The notes under the pieces were generated by a model. It did no database searches. It was not told the origin of the DNA and worked only from the letters and a program-made list of their open reading frames with translations. The position numbers and the translations under genes were made by a program. From assembly GCA_017534445.1 (NCBI GenBank), contig JAFXWC010000051.1, forward strand, positions 1-34,839: a stretch of DNA of 34,839 bases, in the 5' to 3' direction. Each line of letters starts with the position of its first letter. Position 1 is the first letter of the stretch. Origin of the DNA: Treponema sp. Lineage in GTDB: Bacteria; Spirochaetota; Spirochaetia; Treponematales; Treponemataceae. Shown here one piece after another: positions 7,873 to 15,306 of this stretch.

Positions 7873-9211
7873 CCTTGCCCTCCTTTTAAAGCAACAAAAG
7901 GAATTCACTTTTGCGCAAAATATTAGCTATGTTTGGCAGCTTAGCCTTCCGGGAATCTTTGCGCAAATTTCTTCTATAATAATGCAGTACATCGATGCCG
8001 CAATGGTGGGCAGGCTTGGTGCAAATGCTCCGGCAGCAATCGGGCTTGTTGCGTCTTCCACATGGGTGCTGGGCGGTCTAACAAGCGCAATGTGCACAGG
8101 CTACACTGTTCAAGTGGCACACGCTGTTGGGGCTGGAAACAAGAATTTGGCCAAGCATATTTTGTGCAGTTCAATTTTTATAGGCCTTGTTTTTTCTTTG
8201 GCACTGGCATTGCTTGGCCTTGCAATAAGTTTTCCGCTTCCTCTCTGGCTGGGTGCTTCCAAAGAGCTTTGTGGCGACGCTTCCTTTTACTTTTTGATTT
8301 TTGCCCTTTCAACACCGCTTTACATGCTTGTCTACCTGATGAGCGGAATGCTTCAGTGCAGCGGTAACATGAAGGTTCCCGGTTTTATGAATGTGCTGAT
8401 GTGCATTCTGGACGTGGTCTTTAACGCACTTTTTATTTTTGGAATGAATCTTGGCGTAAAGGGAGCGGCTTTGGGTTCTGCTGCTTCTGCTTTGGTAACG
8501 GCTGTCCTTATTTTTTATTTTACGCTTTACAAGTCAGATTACCTGAATCTTAGGGGCTTTAGGGATAGCAATGTTTTTGACCTGCCTCTCTGCAAAAGTG
8601 CCGTAAGAATTGCAATGCCTGTTGCGGTGGAAAAAGTTGCCTTTACCGGAGCACTTGTTGCCGTAACAAAAATAATAGCTCCACTTGGGGCAGTTGCACT
8701 TGCTTCCAATTCCTTTGCGGTAACGGCGGAATCACTTTGCTACATGCCTGGCTACGGAATAGGGGAGGCTGCTACCACTTTAACCGGACAGGCTACGGGT
8801 GCTAGGCGCAAGGATTTGTCTCGCAGCTTTTCCTGGATGACGGTTTTGTTTGGAATGATTGTAATGGCTGTTATGGGCGTAATAATGTACTTTATTTGTC
8901 CAGCGGTGTTTTCTTTGCTTACACCAATAAAAGAAGTTCAGGCTCTTTCTGCAAAGGTTTTAAGGGCAGAGCTTTTTGCTGAACCGCTTTACGGTGCGTC
9001 CATTGTCTGTAGCGGTGCCTTGCGAGGAATGGGAGACACTCTTGTTCCCGGCATAATGAATCTCTTTAGCGTGTGGGTTGTCCGCCTAAGCCTTTCCTTC
9101 CTGCTAATATCCAACCTGGGTCTTTCAGGCATTTGGATAGCAATGGCAGTAGAACTCTGCTTCCGTGGCCTCATCTTCCTAACCCGCCTCTTGGTAATGA
9201 CCAGAAAGTAG
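7859..9211 (+). CDS. MATE family efflux transporter (NorM/DinF-like)
   Basis: A 450-residue polytopic protein with about 12 membrane helices in two similar halves, typical in length for MATE exporters. Family signatures include QLSLPGIFAQ near residue 27, DAAMVGRLGA, and a second-half block PGYGIGEAATTLTGQATGA that matches the usual G(I)G.A..tL.GQ..GA motif. MATE proteins exchange Na+ or H+ for organic cations. The ATG at 7859 lies inside the last codons of the decarboxylase, an overlap of 14 nt in another frame, which suggests translational coupling. A polyamine-like cation such as 1,3-diaminopropane is therefore a plausible substrate, but this rests on context only. Confidence 0.9.
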   Translation: MANFNLALLLKQQKEFTFAQNISYVWQLSLPGIFAQISSIIMQYIDAAMVGRLGANAPAAIGLVASSTWVLGGLTSAMCTGYTVQVAHAVGAGNKNLAKHILCSSIFIGLVFSLALALLGLAISFPLPLWLGASKELCGDASFYFLIFALSTPLYMLVYLMSGMLQCSGNMKVPGFMNVLMCILDVVFNALFIFGMNLGVKGAALGSAASALVTAVLIFYFTLYKSDYLNLRGFRDSNVFDLPLCKSAVRIAMPVAVEKVAFTGALVAVTKIIAPLGAVALASNSFAVTAESLCYMPGYGIGEAATTLTGQATGARRKDLSRSFSWMTVLFGMIVMAVMGVIMYFICPAVFSLLTPIKEVQALSAKVLRAELFAEPLYGASIVCSGALRGMGDTLVPGIMNLFSVWVVRLSLSFLLISNLGLSGIWIAMAVELCFRGLIFLTRLLVMTRK

Positions 9212-9325
9212 GTGAGTGGTAAATCCCCAAATTCATTTTATCTTATGCAAAGAAACTGGGAATCAATTTTGGGCGTAGAAGGTAAGTGCGGGTTTCTAAC
9301 AATTGCAATGCAATAAACAGGTAAA

Positions 9326-9478
9326 GAAAGCACTGGAATGGAGGCGGAAAACGTGGCAAAAAAGCATTTGCGCGGAGCGAACCCGGCAGCGTAGCTTCAA
9401 GCCACGAAGTGAGTCAGATACCTTGTATCCGCGCTCGGCTTTTTTGACGCGTTTTCTGCCGGGAATGGAAGTGCTTTC
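9326..9478. repeat. Large imperfect inverted repeat (51-nt arms) in a gene-free gap
   Basis: The 339-nt gap 9212-9550 has no convincing gene but contains two 51-nt arms, 9326-9376 and 9428-9478, facing each other. Outer ends match as GAAAGCACT, the middles as GGC-GAAAACG with CAAAAAAGC, and the inner ends as GCGCGGA. Small offsetting gaps keep arm lengths equal. The 51-nt centre contains short palindromic pieces (AGCTTC / GAAGTG type). It could be a MITE or REP-like element or a structured RNA. No transposase or target duplication is visible. The 9212-9325 flank shows nothing else recognisable. Confidence 0.6.
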
Positions 9479-9516
9479 TTGTTGGCATTTGACTTCTGCA
9501 CTTATGCTTTCTCCAC

Positions 9517-9544
9517 TCGACTAAATCCAAAATTTGATTATACT
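9517..9544 (+). promoter_or_regulatory. Leaderless-type promoter of the beta-propeller gene
   Basis: TCGACT (9517-9522), a 16-nt spacer and TATACT (9539-9544), which ends 6 nt before the ATG at 9551. No Shine-Dalgarno sequence fits between them, so transcription would start at or next to the start codon. Confidence 0.5.
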
Positions 9545-9550
9545 TAATTC

Positions 9551-10612
9551 ATGCGTAAAAACATTTTCTTTTTGATTCTTACTTTTACCCTTTTGCTGGC
9601 ACAGACACTTTTTTGCCAAGAAAAAACGCCTGCAAAAGACGCACCCCAAATTTCCGTAGAAAAAATAGGAACTTACCCTTGTGGCCGCCAGCCCAAGCAG
9701 GTTCTTTTTTCTCCAGACGGGAAATTTATTGTTATGCCCCTTTTGGAAGACAACGGATTTGATATTTTTAGCGTTGAAGAAAAAAAAGTTGTAAAAAGAA
9801 TAAATCCCCCGAATGCAAAAAAAGAAGGTTTTGCCGAAGGACTTTTTATACCTGCAAAGAATGCCTTTTTTGTTTCCCAGATGACTACCGGAAACATTTA
9901 TGAGTATTCATACCCCGGCTTTGAATTCCGCAGGACGGTTTACACCCATGGCAACTGGTCAAAGTTCATTGCCTGGTGCCCGGAAAAAAATATGGTCGCT
10001 GTTTCCAACTGGATTTCCAACGACATCTCTCTTTTGGACTATGATTCAGGAAAGCTTCTGGGTAAGCTAAAGACCGGTGCTGCACCAAGGGGCATGGTCT
10101 TTTTGGACGGAGGAAAAAATCTTCTGAGCCTTTCCTTTGATTCTGGTGTTATAGAAAAATTTGAAGTTGATTCATTCAAAAGAATCGATTCAATAAAAAT
10201 TCCAAAGGCATGCATGAGGCACGTGATTCTTTCTAAGGATTCAAAATATGCCTTTATTAGCGACATGTACAACTGCAAGGTTTACAAGCTGGAGCTTGCG
10301 GCCTTTAAGATTGTGTCATCGGTAAAGATTTACATCAACCCCAACACCATAGACATGTTCACTTCCGGGGGACATTCGTTTATCTTTGCTTCCACCCGCG
10401 GCCCAAACAACCCAAAGGACTACACAAAGCGCAGTCCTTCCAACGGAAAGATTCACATAATAGACGCGGACACCATGACGATTGTAAAAACCTTCTATGG
10501 CGGAAACCAGCCCACAGGCCTTGACGTAAGCCCGGACGGTTCGCTGCTCTGCTTTTCTAATTTCCAGGATGCCAACATAGAGCTTTATAAAATAATTTGC
10601 CAAGAAAAATAA
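9551..10612 (+). CDS. Exported YVTN/YncE-like beta-propeller protein
   Basis: A 353-residue protein with a signal peptide (residues 1 to about 22, ending LFCQE). Repeated blade motifs follow: QVLFSPDGKFIVMP near 55, KFIAWCPEKNMVAVSN near 140, RHVILSKDSKYAFISD near 225 and TGLDVSPDGSLLCFSN near 330. These match seven-bladed lactonase or YVTN propellers. Such proteins mostly serve as binding scaffolds; no catalytic residues are evident. It heads a three-gene run, with 20 nt to the next start. The transcript is predicted to be leaderless. A lipoprotein anchor at Cys in LFC is possible, but the -1 residue is Phe, so a soluble periplasmic form is equally likely. Confidence 0.75.
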   Translation: MRKNIFFLILTFTLLLAQTLFCQEKTPAKDAPQISVEKIGTYPCGRQPKQVLFSPDGKFIVMPLLEDNGFDIFSVEEKKVVKRINPPNAKKEGFAEGLFIPAKNAFFVSQMTTGNIYEYSYPGFEFRRTVYTHGNWSKFIAWCPEKNMVAVSNWISNDISLLDYDSGKLLGKLKTGAAPRGMVFLDGGKNLLSLSFDSGVIEKFEVDSFKRIDSIKIPKACMRHVILSKDSKYAFISDMYNCKVYKLELAAFKIVSSVKIYINPNTIDMFTSGGHSFIFASTRGPNNPKDYTKRSPSNGKIHIIDADTMTIVKTFYGGNQPTGLDVSPDGSLLCFSNFQDANIELYKIICQEK

Positions 10613-10632
10613 ATTGCGGAAGGGAGAATATG

Positions 10633-11670
10633 ATGAAAAAGATAATGCCAATAGTTGTGCTTGCCAACATCTGTCTTTGTATGGCGAGCCTTTTTTGCAC
10701 CGGCTGTAAAAAAGACCAGGTGCTTAGCGAACGGAGTATGTATTTTTGGAAGAGCATTTTTAAGCTTGACCAGGAAGAAAAGTCCTTTGTAAAAAAGCAC
10801 AATGTAAAGAAAATCTATGCCAAGTTTTTTGATGTTGTTGAATCAAACAGCGGTGAAGTCGACGACTACAAGCTGTCTCCAATAGCAACGCTTAAGTTTG
10901 AAGATGAGCTTCCAAAGGACGTGCAGATTGTGCCGGTTGTGTTCATAAGCGAAAACTGCTGGGAAAGCAACAGTAGATACTATTTTAAATACGAATTGCC
11001 AAAGCTTCTTTCCTACCGCGTGCTCCAGATGTGCGAAACCCATGACATTCCGGTAAAAGAAGTTCAGATAGACTTTGACTGGACGGAAACAAACCGTGAA
11101 GACTATTACGAAATGCTTGAAGAATTGCGCAAACTCCTTGCGGAAAAAAATGTGGCGCTTTCTGTTACTGTCCGCCTCCATCAGCTAAGAATGGAAGAGC
11201 CGCCGTGTGATAGCGGAGTTCTTATGCTTTACAACACCGGTAACTTTAGGGACATCAACTGCAAGAATTCGATTCTTTCGTATGAAGATGCAAGCCCTTA
11301 TATTAAAAACCTTTCATCCTACAAACTGCCGCTCAGACTTGCTTTTCCAAACTTCAGCTGGTACCTCTGCTTTAAGGGGAACGAATTTGCCGCCATTTCC
11401 TACAATGTGGACACTGGAGACAAAAAATCATTTAAGGACAAGGGCGACGGAAGCTTCTCCGTGCTAAAGGAAACCTATCTTAAGAACTGCTCACTTACGG
11501 AAGGGGACACTATCCACTACGTAAAAGCTGATTTTGAAGAAATTTCAAAAGTTCTGGAAGAAATAAAGCAGGTGGACAAAGACCTTGCCGGTAACAACAT
11601 TATATTTGACTTGAACAGCCGCAACCTTAAGAACCTTGGGGGAAGTGAATATGAAAAGATTTTTAACTAG
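10633..11670 (+). CDS. TIM-barrel-like lipoprotein, resembling DUF3142 proteins
   Basis: A 345-residue protein starting at ATG 10633, 6 nt after AGGGAG; an ATG one codon earlier is the alternative. The signal peptide ends SLFCTGC, giving lipidated Cys25. The core shows barrel-like alternation with VQIDFDWTETNREDYY (Asp147, Asp149), LSVTVRLHQ, and GVLMLYNTGN. From memory this order (beta-strand with paired Asp, then (S/A)TIRLHQ, then YN(M/T)G) is that of DUF3142-type proteins in Bacteroidetes, which are of unknown function but look like glycosidase-type TIM barrels. It lies between a propeller and the ACGPY protein, and its last 20 nt overlap the latter. Function cannot be assigned. Confidence is high for an exported lipoprotein and moderate for the family. 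Confidence 0.65.
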   Translation: MKKIMPIVVLANICLCMASLFCTGCKKDQVLSERSMYFWKSIFKLDQEEKSFVKKHNVKKIYAKFFDVVESNSGEVDDYKLSPIATLKFEDELPKDVQIVPVVFISENCWESNSRYYFKYELPKLLSYRVLQMCETHDIPVKEVQIDFDWTETNREDYYEMLEELRKLLAEKNVALSVTVRLHQLRMEEPPCDSGVLMLYNTGNFRDINCKNSILSYEDASPYIKNLSSYKLPLRLAFPNFSWYLCFKGNEFAAISYNVDTGDKKSFKDKGDGSFSVLKETYLKNCSLTEGDTIHYVKADFEEISKVLEEIKQVDKDLAGNNIIFDLNSRNLKNLGGSEYEKIFN

Positions 11671-13771
11671 TGCTATTTTTGCAACGGCCATGGCATTTTC
11701 CTTTGCATGTGGCCCTTATTGGATGACTCCTGTAGACTTAAAGTCCCTCTACAACGTAACCCCAAGCTGCAAAAACAACGTTAATTTTTATACCAGCGTA
11801 TATTGGACAAACTATAACGAAATTGGTGCTACGGAAAGCGACCTTAACAAGCTTATTGCGGAAGGTTCACAGGCAATAGAAACCAGCGTAAACCCTATTG
11901 CAAAAGCCTTGCGCCAGAGCGGAAACAAAGAAGACATTGAATACTTTAAGATTCTCTGCGACTACTATGCAAAGGGCTGCGTAGACACCCAAAAGATGAA
12001 CTACTACGGTGACTGGTATTACCCCACAAAAGAGGAATACAAGAATTGGGGCGTGGTAAAGTCCAAGCTACTTAAGAAAATAGAAGAGTATGACGGTGAA
12101 AGGCTTGCAGACCGCTATGCCTACACTGCAATGAAGATTTACTTTGACCACCTGGATTTGGACGGTGCAAACAATTATATAAAGACTCACAAAAAGGAAC
12201 TGGAAAGCCTAAAGAAGTCTCCTCTTTACGACATGTACCTAAGCCTCTATGCAGGAATACTTTACCGTACGGGCCTGGAGCTAAAAAAAGCAGCGGAAAT
12301 CTATGCGGAAATAGGTGACCTTGCAAGCTTAAACTACATGGGCATTTTTTCTGATGAAGTCTTTGACCAAATGTATGCAATATGGGAAGATGATAAAAAT
12401 TCTCCGCTTTTGCCATATCTTTTGGAAAGGGCCATAGCGCGCCCTTCTTCTACGGACAAAAACCTTTGCGATCTTGCAAATGCTGCTGCCAAGGATGCTG
12501 ACTGCAAAAACCAGCAGATGTGGAAATGTGCTGCTGCTGCCATCCATTCAAATCCGCTTTCAAAAGTCTACGATGTTTCTGCTGCGCTAAAAGAGATTAA
12601 GGAAGCAAAAGACCTAAAGGGAAACGCTCAGTCCAACCAAACAACACGTGTGCTTACTTTCTACATCAAGAGCCTTTGCCAGAAGGAATGGTCTAACGAC
12701 TTTGCAAACTATGCCTTGGGTGAATACAACTGGATTGCCGGTTTGGGAGAAAAGGGCAACAATGCTCTTGCAACCATTACTTTGGAGGGCATAATTCCAC
12801 TCCTTGAACGCTGCGGAAAAAAGGATGTGGCAGGCTTGCTTTCTATGCGCATAAACCCCTATGAGCCATATTATGTTTTGGATTCCAAGCTGAATTTCTC
12901 TTCCAACAGGTATGTAGAAATAATGGATGCGGATGTAACAGAAAAAATGTTCCAAAAGCCTTCTTCCCCGGACAAATTTGTTGAATGGGTATATTCCAGC
13001 CTTGAATCTTCAATTGCGGAAAAGCAAAAGGAAATTACCGAATACATAGGCACAAAATATCTTCGCGAAGGAAATTTCTCCAGGGCGGAAGAATTCTTGT
13101 CCAAGCTGGATGATTCATTCTGCTACGAAAACCGCGTTTACACTGTTCCAAGATGGTTCAGGGAAGAAAACATAATCAACTCATACAAGGGGTTGAACGA
13201 ATGGTCCGACAAAGACTATTCTTCTGCCCTTACCGCTGAGCAAAAAAATACCCTTGAAGAGTGGAGCAAGGTAAAGAATAAAAAGCTCCAGTATTGCAAG
13301 GACATTCAGGCTCTCATAAAAGCATACGAAGCGGAAGACCAGTCTTCTTCAGACGGAAAATACGAGCTTGCCTATAGGATTGCCGTGCTTTTTGACCAGG
13401 CTTCACATTCAGGCTACTGCTGGTACCTGCGTCAGTATGGCCGTGGAAGCTGGAGGTTGCCGCCGCCAGCAAAAGAAGCCAAATGGCAGGGTGAAGAAGG
13501 CGGAGACCTTAGCCTTTTTTACAAGAGACCCTTCTATTTTGAAAACGAGGCAAAGAAATACCTGGCTTTGGCATCAGAAAGCCCGGATCAAGAGCTAAGC
13601 TACAAGGCCAAGTATGCGCTTTTGTTCCTAAGCTATGACGACGGCGACAGCAAGAAGATTGCACCTGCGCTTAAGAATGAATTGTACGAGGCTCAGCAGC
13701 AGGGGTTGCTTTCCGGTGAAATGGCCCGCTGCGATTTGCTTGCTGACTACATTAAGGAGAATTGGTACTAG
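11651..13771 (+). CDS. Large exported helical protein with ACGPY N-terminus, unknown function
   Basis: A 706-residue protein. ATG 11651 is preferred over the longer frame at 11636 because it follows a GGGGGAAG ribosome site and starts a proper signal peptide that ends FACGPYW (Cys20). The cysteine may be lipidated, though Phe at -2 and Ser at -3 make a weak lipobox. The body is almost wholly helical with TPR/SEL1-like pairs, for example SLKKSPLYDMYLSLYAGILYR and ELKKAAEIYAEIGDLASL. Near the end comes a Tyr/Trp-rich block with SGYCWYLRQYG. I recognise no named domain. Long ACGP-type proteins next to DUF3142-type genes occur elsewhere as I recall, which would make this a conserved pair. The start overlaps the preceding gene by 20 nt. 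Confidence 0.6.
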   Translation: MKRFLTSAIFATAMAFSFACGPYWMTPVDLKSLYNVTPSCKNNVNFYTSVYWTNYNEIGATESDLNKLIAEGSQAIETSVNPIAKALRQSGNKEDIEYFKILCDYYAKGCVDTQKMNYYGDWYYPTKEEYKNWGVVKSKLLKKIEEYDGERLADRYAYTAMKIYFDHLDLDGANNYIKTHKKELESLKKSPLYDMYLSLYAGILYRTGLELKKAAEIYAEIGDLASLNYMGIFSDEVFDQMYAIWEDDKNSPLLPYLLERAIARPSSTDKNLCDLANAAAKDADCKNQQMWKCAAAAIHSNPLSKVYDVSAALKEIKEAKDLKGNAQSNQTTRVLTFYIKSLCQKEWSNDFANYALGEYNWIAGLGEKGNNALATITLEGIIPLLERCGKKDVAGLLSMRINPYEPYYVLDSKLNFSSNRYVEIMDADVTEKMFQKPSSPDKFVEWVYSSLESSIAEKQKEITEYIGTKYLREGNFSRAEEFLSKLDDSFCYENRVYTVPRWFREENIINSYKGLNEWSDKDYSSALTAEQKNTLEEWSKVKNKKLQYCKDIQALIKAYEAEDQSSSDGKYELAYRIAVLFDQASHSGYCWYLRQYGRGSWRLPPPAKEAKWQGEEGGDLSLFYKRPFYFENEAKKYLALASESPDQELSYKAKYALLFLSYDDGDSKKIAPALKNELYEAQQQGLLSGEMARCDLLADYIKENWY

Positions 13772-13779
13772 GGAATGCC

Positions 13780-13799
13780 CCGCGGTACAAGTGCCGCGG
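13780..13799. repeat. GC-rich hairpin after the three-gene module
   Basis: CCGCGG (13780-13785) pairs with CCGCGG (13794-13799). Two inner pairs extend the stem around a CAAG loop. No T-run follows, so it is a poor intrinsic terminator. It may stabilise the 3' end of the upstream mRNA or fold in the leader of the next gene. Confidence 0.5.
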
Positions 13800-13872
13800 T
13801 AAAAACTGTTATTAACAATTCGGACAAAATATTCCGATATATAGAAGGAGAATAGTAGTTTTTTTTGAAGAA

Positions 13873-15306
13873 ATGGGGCATAATATGAGTATGGATATGA
13901 ATAATAGTGAAGATTTTGGCGCAAAATTCATGGCCGCGTTAAAAGAAAAGGAAGCTTGGTTAAATTCAACGCTGCTTCCAAAAATTCATGATGATTACAG
14001 GCTTCACTTAACGTGTCTTAATAACTTGGTGGAGGCGCTTTCCAAAAAATCCCTCATAACTCCAGACCCCTACCAGAAAGACAAGAAAATTACTCAAATT
14101 CAAAAGCCGGAAGAGTCCACTTTTACCGATAATGAGCGTCCCGTAAAGCTTGGATTGCGTATTTGCGACTACCAGAGCATGATTGACTATGTCTGCAACT
14201 ACATGAAATTCAACACCGACCAGCTGAATTTGGACAAAGTTCAGCGCCTTATGGAATTGAATGGAACTTTCCAGTGGTCAAGCCTTACGGCAAATTCCCC
14301 AAAAATGAACACACAGGCCCTTGCTATTTGTATTGGCAACTTAAAGGCTGGCGCACAGCAGCTTCAGATAGCAATGATTAACGACAGCGTTAACAAGACT
14401 ATAGAGGCTATGGCGGAAATTTCATCCGGCCTAAAGCAAACTGCCGACTTTATCCGCGAGCGTTACAAGGGCGAGGTCCGCAAGAACATTATTGCAAGCG
14501 ACAAATTTGATGTTTCCAAAAAGGTCAATCCCGCAACCTATATGGCAGAAATAAAGCGTCTCTTCCCTACTATAATGGTAAAGAGGCCCTTCTCTAATGA
14601 TTTGATAGAAGAAATCATCCAGGAAGATATAGGCGATAACAAGGCCGCCGTACAGAAAAAGACTTTGGACAGACTCCGCATAGAAGAGACAAAGGTCGTT
14701 GCAAAAGAGACCGGCCCCAATACTCACGAAGTTCTTATGGAAGCAATCCGTAACCTTGGTACCACTTCCGAGCAGTACGAGCAGGTTCTGATGAAGATTG
14801 TTTCAAACAACAAGGTCCTTCAGGGCGGACGCAATAGCTTAAAGGACAAGATTATCCGCTTTATCCGCAAGATTTTTGGTCTTCCAGAGCAGCAGATTGA
14901 CTATTCTATCGTAACAACAGATGCCGCAACCCACGCAAAGAAGCACGAAAGCTTGAATTATACCGAGTTTGTAAGCAACTTGGCAAAGCGCAACAAGTTC
15001 TACTCTGGTATTGCAGTCAAGAATTCAATAGCATACAATCAGATTTCTTCCCAGGATGAAAAGAAGGCTTTGGCTTGGCTTAACAAGCAGATGACGGAAA
15101 ACAGCCGCATTCAGGTTGTGCTTGCGGGGCTGGATGCTTTCTTTAAGTCTTCCGTTTCCGTTTTGGACAGGCCAAAAATCAAGGGAATTACGATGGAACT
15201 TACTTCTTTAAAGAATATACTCGTAAAAACCAACCAGTTGCGTGCAGAGTATGTTGCTTACATAGAAGAGAAGGAACAGATGAGGAAATTAGGAATTACT
15301 GAATGA
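13873..15306 (+). CDS. Treponemal-type conserved helical protein, unknown function
   Basis: A 477-residue protein with no signal peptide or membrane segment, rich in helices and charged residues, so it is likely cytoplasmic. I do not recognise a named domain. A basic stretch DKIIRFIRKIFGLPEQQ sits near residue 335, and the C-terminal third looks like a helical bundle. The start is uncertain. ATG 13873 has only GAAG close by, and AAGGAG (13845-13850) is too far. ATG 13885, preceded by GGGG, would give 473 residues. Its stop overlaps the OppA-like start by 4 nt (ATGA), so both are translated together. Proteins of this look are, I believe, confined to treponemes; a database search would settle it. 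Confidence 0.7.
   Translation: MGHNMSMDMNNSEDFGAKFMAALKEKEAWLNSTLLPKIHDDYRLHLTCLNNLVEALSKKSLITPDPYQKDKKITQIQKPEESTFTDNERPVKLGLRICDYQSMIDYVCNYMKFNTDQLNLDKVQRLMELNGTFQWSSLTANSPKMNTQALAICIGNLKAGAQQLQIAMINDSVNKTIEAMAEISSGLKQTADFIRERYKGEVRKNIIASDKFDVSKKVNPATYMAEIKRLFPTIMVKRPFSNDLIEEIIQEDIGDNKAAVQKKTLDRLRIEETKVVAKETGPNTHEVLMEAIRNLGTTSEQYEQVLMKIVSNNKVLQGGRNSLKDKIIRFIRKIFGLPEQQIDYSIVTTDAATHAKKHESLNYTEFVSNLAKRNKFYSGIAVKNSIAYNQISSQDEKKALAWLNKQMTENSRIQVVLAGLDAFFKSSVSVLDRPKIKGITMELTSLKNILVKTNQLRAEYVAYIEEKEQMRKLGITE

Noticed and set aside
9303..9524. A 73-codon plus-strand frame in the 9212-9550 gap
   Set aside because: It reads through both arms of the inverted repeat, has no ribosome site and no protein-like pattern; the repeat explains it.
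13780..13799. Hairpin as an intrinsic terminator of the three-gene module
   Set aside because: The stem is good but no T-run follows in either direction, so it was listed only as an inverted repeat.
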